Of a stretch of DNA of 8,786 nucleotides, positions 1-5,925 are shown piece after piece. The stretch's first letter is position 1; each line of letters starts with the position of its first letter. The stretch is taken from the NCBI GenBank assembly GCA_947631585.1, contig CANRLY010000072.1, forward strand, positions 1-8,786, given 5' to 3'. Made by a program: the position numbers and the translations under genes. Source of the stretch: an uncultured Clostridia bacterium. Lineage in GTDB: Bacteria; Bacillota; Clostridia; Oscillospirales; Ruminococcaceae. Under the pieces are notes generated by a model. The model saw only the letters and a program-made list of their open reading frames with translations. It was not told the origin of the DNA and did no database searches.

Positions 1-1010
1 TTTGGTATTACTCCGCCTGTTCTTCCGAAAAATTCCACCGGCTTGGAGCAATTTACAGCAAGCCTGATATCGTCCACCATCTGACCCATAGACATCTCTA
101 CCGAAAGCAGCTTCTTTGCGTTTGCGCAGGCTGCGTTGATCTCCTTTTTGGGGAAAGGCCAAAGCGTCTTAGGTCTGAAAAGTCCTGCTTTCACGCCTTT
201 TTCCCTTGCCTGATTAACTGCGCTCTTTGCAACTCTTGCAGTTGCTCCGAAAGCGCACACAACTATCTCTGCGTCCTCGCAGAGGTAACTTTCCGCATCA
301 GTTTCTGTTTCCTCTATGGTCTTATACCTTTCGTACCTGTCGAACACCGACTTTTCCAGCACGTCGGGCTGCAAGAACAGAGAATTGATTATATTGTGTT
401 CCCTTGCGTTCTTATGACCGTTTGCCGCCCAGGGCTTTTCGGGAGCTTTTGCGCTTATCTCAGGGAAAGTCACCGGTTCCATCATCTGACCCAGCAGACC
501 GTCCGCCAGTATCATAGCAGGCATTCTGTACTCGTCCGCCTTATCGAACGCCTTTACCGCCATATCCACCATTTCCTGAACTGAAGCCGGCGCAAACACG
601 AGAATGTGGAAATCCCCATGTCCCAGACCTTTTGTAGCCTGCCAGTAGTCCGCCTGAGAGGGCTGTATCCCGCCCAGTCCCGGGCCGCCTCTCTGCACGT
701 TTATTATAACGCACGGCAGGTCTGACGCCGCTATGTATGAGATCCCCTCGCTTTTAAGGGATATTCCCGGCGACGACGAGGAGGTCATTACCCTTGTTCC
801 GGTAGACGCCGCACCCAGCACCATATTGATAGCGGCAACTTCGCTTTCCGCCTGGAGGAAAAGTCCCCCTGCGGCAGCCATTTTCTTTGCCAGATAAGCC
901 GAGATCTCAGTCTGCGGCGTGATAGGATAGCCAAAGAAACATTTGCAGCCGGCTCTCATTGCAGCTTCTGCCAGCGCCTCGTTTCCTTTCATAAGACTTC
1001 TTTCCATCAT
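1..1010 (-). CDS. vorB: 2-oxoacid:ferredoxin oxidoreductase alpha subunit, VorB-like (3' end beyond window)
   Basis: This is the pyrimidine-binding/alpha subunit of a cytoplasmic TPP-dependent 2-oxoacid:ferredoxin oxidoreductase, which decarboxylates a 2-oxoacid to acyl-CoA and passes electrons to ferredoxin. 336 codons are visible. LMKGNEA lies near the N-terminus, GYPITPQTEI at about residues 27-36, and QRGGPGLGGIQPSQADY at about 106-122. The GPGLGxIQPSQADY form is what I know from VorB (3-methyl-2-oxobutanoate) proteins rather than PorA. The C-terminal domain (AFGATARVAKSA, about 253-264) is nearly complete, and I expect fewer than about 25 residues to be missing. Two in-frame ATGs lie side by side at 1010 and 1007; the AAGGAG at 1016-1021 is 5 or 8 nt away, and 1007 is equally plausible. 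It follows the ferredoxin-like gene by 32 bp. The TPP-binding beta and gamma subunits should lie beyond base 1. Substrate is inferred; a KorA-type 2-oxoglutarate enzyme is the alternative. Confidence 0.9.
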   Translation of the reverse strand, partial: MMERSLMKGNEALAEAAMRAGCKCFFGYPITPQTEISAYLAKKMAAAGGLFLQAESEVAAINMVLGAASTGTRVMTSSSSPGISLKSEGISYIAASDLPCVIINVQRGGPGLGGIQPSQADYWQATKGLGHGDFHILVFAPASVQEMVDMAVKAFDKADEYRMPAMILADGLLGQMMEPVTFPEISAKAPEKPWAANGHKNAREHNIINSLFLQPDVLEKSVFDRYERYKTIEETETDAESYLCEDAEIVVCAFGATARVAKSAVNQAREKGVKAGLFRPKTLWPFPKKEINAACANAKKLLSVEMSMGQMVDDIRLAVNCSKPVEFFGRTGGVIP

Positions 1011-1042
1011 ATCAACTCCTTAATTTGTGTATATCTGCCAGT

Positions 1043-1249
1043 CTACTTTTCAACGACAATAGCGCAGTCGGGACACATAGTTGCGCACATTGCACAGCCT
1101 ATGCAGGCATCACCGTCAACGCATACCGCAGTGTAGTATCCTTTTGAATTGCGGCGTTCCTTTGAGATCTCAACGATCTTCTTGGGACAAGCTGTAGTAC
1201 ACAGACCGCAGCCTTTGCATCTTTCAAAATCCACAGTGATCTTTGCCAT
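1043..1249 (-). CDS. 2x[4Fe-4S] ferredoxin-like delta subunit of 2-oxoacid:ferredoxin oxidoreductase
   Basis: A 68-residue cytoplasmic electron carrier with two complete CxxCxxCxxxC[P] motifs: Cys11/14/17/21 and Cys49/52/55/59, each last Cys followed by Pro. Each set should hold one [4Fe-4S] cluster. Two further cysteines (43 and 62) are not part of the canonical sets. The length and its position directly before the VorB alpha subunit fit the delta subunit (KorD/VorD type) that passes electrons from the TPP site to free ferredoxin. The start is an ATG at 1249 preceded by GGAAAGGAGAG, a strong ribosome binding site. The gene begins 15 bp after the NTPase stop, so the two are almost certainly co-transcribed. 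A free ferredoxin is possible but less likely given the context. Confidence 0.9.
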   Translation of the reverse strand: MAKITVDFERCKGCGLCTTACPKKIVEISKERRNSKGYYTAVCVDGDACIGCAMCATMCPDCAIVVEK

Positions 1250-1264
1250 AAAAACTCTCCTTTC

Positions 1265-1942
1265 CTATTCTTCCGGATCTTCCCACGGCGGTCTTACATA
1301 AACTTTCACAGGCAGAAACTCCCCGTTATTCCCATCGGGAACAACGCTTCCTTCCGGTATGCAGGTGAACGCCACCGGAAGCTTTGTGAGCTTTGAAACC
1401 TCTTCCCCGAAATCCAGAGACCTCATCACCGTATCCAGATCGGTCTCCCGTCCCAGGTTTGAATTGTTTATTATGCCTGTATGCTTTATTCTAGACGCCT
1501 GCTCGATCTCATACATCAGTCCGGTGGCTTCCTGCGGAGAAGCCGTCAGATATCGGTATCTGTTTATAACATAAAGAACGTCCAGCTCTCCCTCATGGGA
1601 AAGTTCGTCAAATACCTGCTTGTATCGTCCCAGAGCTATTGCGCCCTGGTCGTCTCCTCCAACGTCTATGATAACATATCCGTCCTCCCGGCAGACCCGC
1701 TCCAGGTCAAACGACAGCGCAGGTATGTCAAGGTTGGAATTTGCATAGATGGAAGAGACCAGCGATATGCTGCGCTTTTCAAAAAGGTCTCCGAAATCAG
1801 CCGTTCTGAAATAGGGATTGACTATATCCAGGTCCACCGCTGAGACCTTTTTTCCGCTGTCTGCAAGCCTTACCGCAAGATTCACGGAGATATTTGTCTT
1901 TCCGCTTCCGTAGTGTCCTGTGATAACAGTGACTTTTTTCAT
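1265..1942 (-). CDS. SIMIBI-class P-loop NTPase (CobQ/MinD/ParA-like), function unknown
   Basis: A 225-residue cytoplasmic nucleotide-binding protein without signal peptide or membrane segment. Walker A is GHYGSGKT at residues 9-16. It is followed by a DLDIVNPYFR block at 38-47 where the switch I acidic residue of MinD/ParA-like proteins falls, and by VIIDVGGDDQGA at 90-101, which matches the Walker B/switch II DxGG position. NNSNLG at 159-164 could be the base-contacting loop. The Walker A lacks the deviant lysine of true ParA/MinD (KGGxGKT). The ATG at 1942 has AAAGGA 9-10 nt upstream. It is the first gene of the operon with the ferredoxin-like subunit (15 bp away) and vorB. I do not know a defined function for it. 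From context I infer a helper of the oxidoreductase, for example in cofactor or Fe-S handling as other SIMIBI proteins do (Mrp/Nbp35, CooC), but nothing in the protein proves that; it has no CxxC motif of the Mrp type. Confidence 0.85.
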   Translation of the reverse strand: MKKVTVITGHYGSGKTNISVNLAVRLADSGKKVSAVDLDIVNPYFRTADFGDLFEKRSISLVSSIYANSNLDIPALSFDLERVCREDGYVIIDVGGDDQGAIALGRYKQVFDELSHEGELDVLYVINRYRYLTASPQEATGLMYEIEQASRIKHTGIINNSNLGRETDLDTVMRSLDFGEEVSKLTKLPVAFTCIPEGSVVPDGNNGEFLPVKVYVRPPWEDPEE

Positions 1943-1989
1943 AGATCATTTCCTTTCCAAAAGCGGTATGCGTACCGTCACACGATATA

Positions 1990-2018
1990 AGTATACCACG
2001 TTGCGACAGAAATTGCAA
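1990..2018 (-). promoter_or_regulatory. sigma-A promoter of the NTPase-ferredoxin-vorB operon
   Basis: Read on the minus strand, TTGCAA (2018-2013) and TATACT (1995-1990) are separated by exactly 17 bp. Transcription should start near 1983, giving a leader of about 40 nt. The -35 overlaps a 5-bp inverted repeat, GTTGC at 2000-2004 and GCAAC at 2015-2019. The leader holds a perfect 5-bp hairpin, CGGTA/TACCG at 1964-1977 with a TGCG loop. Both could be regulatory or chance. Confidence 0.7.
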
Positions 2019-2091
2019 CACATAAAGCTTTCACTTCCATATTCTTTTTATTATTTTTAACCTCTTTTTAACATAATCCTTTGTAAGATTA

Positions 2092-2120
2092 TTGACTTGA
2101 CGGAACAAAAGTATTATAAT
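2092..2120 (+). promoter_or_regulatory. sigma-A promoter of the rsmD-coaD-nadA operon
   Basis: TTGACT at 2092-2097 and a consensus TATAAT at 2115-2120 are separated by 17 bp. The 50 bp upstream (from about 2041) are very A/T-rich with T runs, as in an UP element. The predicted start near 2127 gives a leader of about 29 nt that includes the AGGA at 2145-2148. This is the best promoter in the window. Confidence 0.85.
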
Positions 2121-2155
2121 AAATCTGTGTATTTTAAAAAAGGCAGGAATTTCTT

Positions 2156-2725
2156 ATGCGTGTTATTACCGGCTCTGCAAGGGGCAAAAAGCTTAAAGCG
2201 CCGGACGGCATGGAAGTCCGCCCCACCTCGGACAAGGTAAAGGAAGCTATTTTTTCCATTATCCAGTTTGAAGTTCCGGGGGCGTCGGTGCTTGACCTGT
2301 TTGCCGGTTCGGGACAGCTGGGTATAGAGGCTCTGAGCAGAGGGGCTTCTCACTGCGTGTTCGTGGACAAAAGTCCGTCGTCGCTGGCGGTGGTAAGGCA
2401 GAACGTCGAGTCGGCAGGTCTTATCCATTCTTCCAGGATATTGGGGCTTGACGCCATGGATTACCTTAAAACTGCAAAAAGCGGACTTGACATTGCCTTT
2501 CTCGACCCGCCCTACCGCAAGGGACTGATACTTCCTGCGCTGGAGCTGCTGGAGAGCAAAATGAACGAGGGCGGCATTGCGGTCTGTGAGCATGAGAGCG
2601 AGATACAGCTTCCGGAGAACGCCGGCGGCTGCTTCAGGCTGCTGAAAAGATACCGTTACGGAACTGTTTCCGTAACCACATACATCAAGGACTCGTCGCA
2701 AAGCGAAGAGTCTGAAAGGAACTGA
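2156..2725 (+). CDS. rsmD: 16S rRNA (guanine966-N2)-methyltransferase RsmD
   Basis: A 189-residue Rossmann-fold SAM-dependent methyltransferase that modifies G966 of 16S rRNA in the 30S subunit. The family signature is complete. There is an N-terminal RVITGSARGKKL block, VRPTSDKVKEAIFSI at about 21-35, the SAM-binding DLFAGSGQLGIEAL at 47-60, and the catalytic DPPY at 117-120. Length is normal for RsmD. The ATG at 2156 has AGGA 7 nt upstream and lies just downstream of a strong promoter. It heads the operon and is followed by coaD after 8 bp; rsmD-coaD is a common arrangement in Firmicutes. Confidence 0.96.
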   Translation: MRVITGSARGKKLKAPDGMEVRPTSDKVKEAIFSIIQFEVPGASVLDLFAGSGQLGIEALSRGASHCVFVDKSPSSLAVVRQNVESAGLIHSSRILGLDAMDYLKTAKSGLDIAFLDPPYRKGLILPALELLESKMNEGGIAVCEHESEIQLPENAGGCFRLLKRYRYGTVSVTTYIKDSSQSEESERN

Positions 2726-2733
2726 TCAAAGAC

Positions 2734-3219
2734 ATGAGGATAGCGGTCTGCCCGGGCAGTTTTGACCCGGTAACTTTAGGTCACACCGACATTATCAACA
2801 GGGCGTCCAGGCTCTTTGACAAGGTCATCGTGCTGGTGTCGGTCAATCCGCAGAAAAACGCCTCTTTTTCCGTTGCGGAGAGAATGGATATGCTCAGAGA
2901 GGTGACAAAGGAGCTTGACAACGTTGAGGTGAAATGCCACAGCGGTCTGTTGGCTGACTACCTTAAAATGACAGGCGCCTGCGCCATAGTCAAGGGGCTG
3001 AGGGCGGTCTCCGACTTTGAGTATGAATTTCAGCAGGCTCTGGCAAACAAAAAACTCTGCCCCGAAGCTGAAACGGTGTTTCTGGTCACAAGCTCGGAGA
3101 ATATGTATCTTTCTTCCAGCGTGGTGAAAGAAATAGCCAGCTTTGGCGGAGATATACGGGATTTCGTTCCCGAACAGATACTGGACAAGATCAAACAAAG
3201 AATAAGCAGTGGTCAATGA
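2734..3219 (+). CDS. coaD: Phosphopantetheine adenylyltransferase CoaD
   Basis: A 161-residue cytoplasmic nucleotidyltransferase that joins ATP and 4'-phosphopantetheine to give dephospho-CoA, the penultimate step of coenzyme A synthesis. The N-terminal PGSFDPVTLGH (7-17) carries the TxGH nucleotide-binding motif. VKGLRAVSDFEYE at about 87-99 is the phosphopantetheine-side signature, and SENMYLSSSVVKE near 121-133 contains the family S-S-S loop. Length matches the usual ~160 residues. The ATG at 2734 is 8 bp after the rsmD stop, and its AAAGGA lies inside the end of rsmD, 13 nt upstream, somewhat far. The next gene starts 13 bp after its stop. Confidence 0.97.
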   Translation: MRIAVCPGSFDPVTLGHTDIINRASRLFDKVIVLVSVNPQKNASFSVAERMDMLREVTKELDNVEVKCHSGLLADYLKMTGACAIVKGLRAVSDFEYEFQQALANKKLCPEAETVFLVTSSENMYLSSSVVKEIASFGGDIRDFVPEQILDKIKQRISSGQ

Positions 3220-3225
3220 AAGGAG
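3219..3225 (+). promoter_or_regulatory. Ribosome binding site that fixes the start at 3233
   Basis: AAAGGAG begins on the last base of the coaD stop and lies 7 nt before the ATG at 3233. An in-frame GTG at 3209 is possible but has no comparable site, so the extra 8 N-terminal residues are unlikely to be translated. Confidence 0.8.
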
Positions 3226-3232
3226 CTTTGAC

Positions 3233-3700
3233 ATGACTATTGAAGAATCCCTGGATATGCTGGACGAACTTTTGGATAACGCCAAGCAGGTGCCGTTTGC
3301 AAACAAGAAAGTGCTGGTCGATCCGGACAGGATAAGGTCGATAATGGAAGATATGAGGGTCAACCTGCCAAATGAGATCAAGCGGGCAAAGGCTCTTAAC
3401 GACGAAAGCGAAAAAATCATCGCCGACGCCAATAAAAAAGCCGACCGCCTGCTCAAGACCGCCGAAGAAAGGGCGAAGATCCTTATCGCTAACGAAGCGG
3501 TGGTCAAGAAAGCCAGAGACAACGCCGCTGAGATAATCGCCAAAGCCAACGCTATGGATACTCAGATCAGGCAGGCTATGACAGCCAAGCTGGACAGGCT
3601 TTTCGCTCAGTCGGAAAAGAGCTTTGCCGACGGGCTTGCACAGATACGTCAGGCAAGGGCTGCGGTAAAGTCTGCTTCTGCAAAAAAAGACAACGACTGA
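3233..3700 (+). CDS. Coiled-coil protein, function unknown (annotated in relatives as ATPase/V-ATPase subunit H-like)
   Basis: I recognise the type but know no proven function. The protein has 155 residues with no signal peptide, membrane segment or Walker motif. A short N-terminal helix (about 1-20, ESLDMLDELLDNA) is followed by a V-D-P-D-R hinge at about 29-33, then one long, very Ala/Lys/Glu-rich helix from about 34 to 148 with heptad-like spacing (for example ADANKKADRLLKTAEERAKI). It ends in a charged tail, KKDND. Such alanine-rich stalk-like helices resemble V/F-ATPase peripheral stalks or DivIVA/SepIVA-like scaffold proteins, which probably explains the ATPase names given to relatives. 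It has no ATPase motif itself. It sits 13 bp after coaD and 28 bp before nadA, so it is co-transcribed with both. A role at the membrane or division site is a guess. Confidence 0.82.
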   Translation: MTIEESLDMLDELLDNAKQVPFANKKVLVDPDRIRSIMEDMRVNLPNEIKRAKALNDESEKIIADANKKADRLLKTAEERAKILIANEAVVKKARDNAAEIIAKANAMDTQIRQAMTAKLDRLFAQSEKSFADGLAQIRQARAAVKSASAKKDND

Positions 3701-3728
3701 TCTCATTCCTGAAAGAACGGTGATATTA

Positions 3729-4640
3729 ATGTTGAAAGATATACAAGAAAAGATCATGCAGCTTAAAAAGGAAAAGGATATCTGCATACTCGCCCATTGT
3801 TACCAGAGCCATGATATCCTGGAAATAGCCGACTATACCGGCGATTCTTTCGGGCTGGCGCAGAAAGCCGCACAGTCGGAAAACAAAAACGTCATCATGT
3901 GCGGCGTAAGGTTCATGGCTGAAACGGTAAAAATTCTTTCTCCGGAGAAAAGAGTCTGGCTCCCCAGACCTGAAGCCGGCTGCCCGATGGCTGAGCAGCT
4001 GGACACCGATATCCTTTCCCAGCTCAAACAAATGTATCCCGACTATGCGGTAGTGGCGTACATCAACACCACTTCCGAACTAAAGACCCTTTGCGACGTC
4101 TGCGTTACATCTTCTTCCGCCGTAAAGATAATCAAAAAAATGGACGCCGACAAGATACTGTTCATTCCCGACTGCAACCTTGGGGACTATGTTAAAAAGC
4201 AGATACCCGAAAAGGAGATACGTCTTGTGAACGGCGGCTGCCCTACACACGCAAGGATATCCGAAAAGGACGTTGTAAAGGCAAAAGCCTTGCACCCTGA
4301 CGCCCTGCTGCTTGTCCACCCGGAATGTAAGCCGGAAGTCACCGCCCATGCGGACTATGTGGGCAGCACCACCGGCATTATGGACTTCGCCGCAAAAAGC
4401 TCAGCTGATTCTTTCATAATCGGCACGGAAATGAGCATTGTCCAGCATCTGGGCATAGACCACCCGGAGAAAAAGTTCTACGCTTTGTCAAAAGACTGCG
4501 TATGCCACAACATGAAAGCCACCAACATAGCAGATGTGCTCCACTGCGCAGAGGGTTCTGACGGGGAAGAGATAGTTCTCAGTCAGGAAGTCATGACCAA
4601 AGCCAGAGCCTGCATAGACGAAATGCTCAGGCTGGGCTGA
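3729..4640 (+). CDS. nadA: Quinolinate synthase A
   Basis: A 303-residue cytoplasmic [4Fe-4S] enzyme that condenses iminoaspartate with dihydroxyacetone phosphate to quinolinate in NAD synthesis. Cluster ligands are visible as Cys85 (EAGCPMAEQ), Cys171 (NGGCPTH) and Cys257 or Cys259 (KDCVCHNM). The ~86-residue spacings match the archaeal/Thermotoga short form. LAHCYQSHDILEIADYTGDS (21-40) and HPECKP (197-202) are substrate-site motifs. I chose the ATG at 3729; an in-frame GTG at 3720 would add three residues. GGTGA at 3719-3723 is the only nearby ribosome site and is weak. No nadB or nadC adjoins it, so iminoaspartate must be made elsewhere or by an aspartate dehydrogenase. It is the last gene of the operon. 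Confidence 0.96.
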   Translation: MLKDIQEKIMQLKKEKDICILAHCYQSHDILEIADYTGDSFGLAQKAAQSENKNVIMCGVRFMAETVKILSPEKRVWLPRPEAGCPMAEQLDTDILSQLKQMYPDYAVVAYINTTSELKTLCDVCVTSSSAVKIIKKMDADKILFIPDCNLGDYVKKQIPEKEIRLVNGGCPTHARISEKDVVKAKALHPDALLLVHPECKPEVTAHADYVGSTTGIMDFAAKSSADSFIIGTEMSIVQHLGIDHPEKKFYALSKDCVCHNMKATNIADVLHCAEGSDGEEIVLSQEVMTKARACIDEMLRLG

Positions 4641-4670
4641 CCGCTGTCAGGTCTTATACTATTATAATAT

Positions 4671-4706
4671 AAAAAGGACGTTCCCGGTGAACGCCCTTTT
4701 GTTTTT
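4671..4706. terminator. Bidirectional rho-independent terminator between nadA and ispF
   Basis: AAAAGG (4672-4677) pairs with CCTTTT (4695-4700), and CGTTC (4679-4683) with GAACG (4689-4693). One A:C mismatch interrupts the stem and the loop is CCGGT. A T-rich tail follows on the plus strand, and the A run on the left gives a U run on the minus strand. It ends the nadA operon and, read the other way, the ispF operon, whose TAA stop overlaps its edge. Confidence 0.85.
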
Positions 4707-5196
4707 ATTTTTTGTAAACAAGCGAAACCGCCGTTGCCGAAATGCCAAGCTGTTCGCCGGTAAAGCCCAGCCCCTCTTCCGTGGTGGCTTTCACTGAGAC
4801 CTGCGAAATATCCACTCCTGCAAAATCGGCGATATTCCGCCTCATCTCGTCTATGTAGCCGGCAAGCTTAGGTCTTTGCGCACAGACGGTGGAATCTATG
4901 TTCCCTATCTCGTAACCCTTGTCGTTTATCTGCTTGCAGACCATCGCCAGCAGCTTCAGACTGTCGGCATCTTTGTAAGCCGGGTCGCTGTCCGGGAAAA
5001 GCTTCCCGATATCGCCCATCGCCATTGCCCCCAGGAGCGAATCCATCACAGCGTGTACCAGAACGTCGGCGTCCGAGTGACCAAGCAGTCCTGTCTCATG
5101 GGGAATATCCACTCCCCCAAGTATCAGCTTCCTGCCCTCCGTCAGCTTGTGGACGTCATATCCGTGTCCCACCCTGAACGGCTGTTTTGCTTCCAT
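4705..5196 (-). CDS. ispF: 2-C-methyl-D-erythritol 2,4-cyclodiphosphate synthase IspF
   Basis: A 163-residue trimeric cytoplasmic enzyme of the MEP pathway that cyclises CDP-methylerythritol 2-phosphate, releasing CMP. The metal ligands are visible as Asp14 and His16 in GYDVH and His48 in GHSDADVLVHA. FPDSD (67-71) and TTEEGLGFTG (about 138-147) are the remaining family signatures. Length is typical. The ATG at 5196 is 4 bp after the ispD stop, with AAAGGA inside the 3' end of ispD, so translation is probably coupled. It is a separate gene, not an IspDF fusion. Its TAA touches the terminator. Confidence 0.97.
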   Translation of the reverse strand: MEAKQPFRVGHGYDVHKLTEGRKLILGGVDIPHETGLLGHSDADVLVHAVMDSLLGAMAMGDIGKLFPDSDPAYKDADSLKLLAMVCKQINDKGYEIGNIDSTVCAQRPKLAGYIDEMRRNIADFAGVDISQVSVKATTEEGLGFTGEQLGISATAVSLVYKK

Positions 5197-5200
5197 AACA

Positions 5201-5887
5201 TCAATTTCCTTTCCTGTCGATCCTGAGAAGATGTTCCGCCACGGGAATATCCTCCGGGGTCGTGATCTTTATATTTGAATATTCCCCCACCGTAATGTGA
5301 GGAGTTATCCCCATCGCCTCCAGCAGCTGGCTGTCGTCAGTGAAATCAAAGCCGCATTTTCCGGCAAATTCCACCGCTTCTTTATATATGTCGTAAGAAA
5401 ATATCTGCGGCGTCTGCGCAGAAAACATTCTGTTTCTGGGAGGCGTTTCGGTTATTCTTCCGTTTCCGTCCGAGACCTTTATAGTATCCTTGCAGGGTAC
5501 GCACACTATGGCTGAACCATACTTCTGTGCGTCGGCAATAGCCAGTTCAATGGTTTCCGGTGACACCAGCGGCCTTGCGCCGTCATGGATACAAACAAGA
5601 CCTGCTTTGGGGTCGCACGCCCTGAACGCCGCAAACACCGACTCCTGACGGGTATCTCCCCCCATAACGAACACCGGCTCTTTTGAAAACTCAGCAGTTC
5701 TCACCTTGTAAAATTGGTCTTTGAGGTCGCTGCGGCAGCTCACTATCATCTCCCCCACCTGACTGATACCGTCAAAAGCCAGCATAGTCCGCTCTATAAC
5801 GGTAAGACCGCCTATCTCCATAAGAAGTTTGTTTTTGCCGCCCATTCTGGTGGAATTTCCGCCGCAGGCAAGAATAACTGAAACCAT
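5201..5887 (-). CDS. ispD: 2-C-methyl-D-erythritol 4-phosphate cytidylyltransferase IspD
   Basis: A 228-residue cytoplasmic nucleotidyltransferase of the MEP pathway that joins CTP and methylerythritol 4-phosphate. The CTP-binding N-terminus reads LACGGNSTRMGGKNKLL (6-22), with Arg14 and Lys20 in the expected roles; Cys8 replaces the usual Ala. GGDTRQESV (77-85), HDGARPLV (101-108), TETPPRNRMFSAQTPQ (146-161) and GEYSNIKITTPED (201-213) are the further signatures. I chose the ATG at 5887. A GTG three codons upstream overlaps the AAAGGGG ribosome site itself (5896-5902), whereas the ATG is 8 nt from it. It lies 38 bp after pheA and 4 bp before ispF. Confidence 0.96.
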   Translation of the reverse strand: MVSVILACGGNSTRMGGKNKLLMEIGGLTVIERTMLAFDGISQVGEMIVSCRSDLKDQFYKVRTAEFSKEPVFVMGGDTRQESVFAAFRACDPKAGLVCIHDGARPLVSPETIELAIADAQKYGSAIVCVPCKDTIKVSDGNGRITETPPRNRMFSAQTPQIFSYDIYKEAVEFAGKCGFDFTDDSQLLEAMGITPHITVGEYSNIKITTPEDIPVAEHLLRIDRKGN

Positions 5888-5925
5888 ACTGCACACCCCT
5901 TTCCCTGACCGGGTATATTACAGGT

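Noticed and set aside
1481..1843. Plus-strand open frame of 120 codons opposite the NTPase
   Set aside because: Antisense shadow of a gene with intact Walker motifs and a good ribosome site; no family features of its own.
2114..2701. Minus-strand open frame of 195 codons opposite rsmD
   Set aside because: It is antisense to a full RsmD with all family motifs, and its own protein shows no recognisable domain.
2776..3549. Long minus-strand open frame (257 codons) opposite coaD and the coiled-coil gene
   Set aside because: It lies antisense to two well-supported genes, spans their boundary, has a low-complexity Ser/Leu/Ala composition with no motif, and no ribosome site. It is a by-product of the codon bias of the plus-strand genes.
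3191..3787. Minus-strand open frame of 198 codons
   Set aside because: It covers the coiled-coil gene and the nadA start in antisense; Cys/Phe/Ser-rich, no domain and no promoter.
4660..4669. TATAAT-like palindrome downstream of nadA as a possible promoter
   Set aside because: No -35 lies at a workable distance on either strand, and there is no gene for it to drive; more likely the A/T-rich flank of the terminator.
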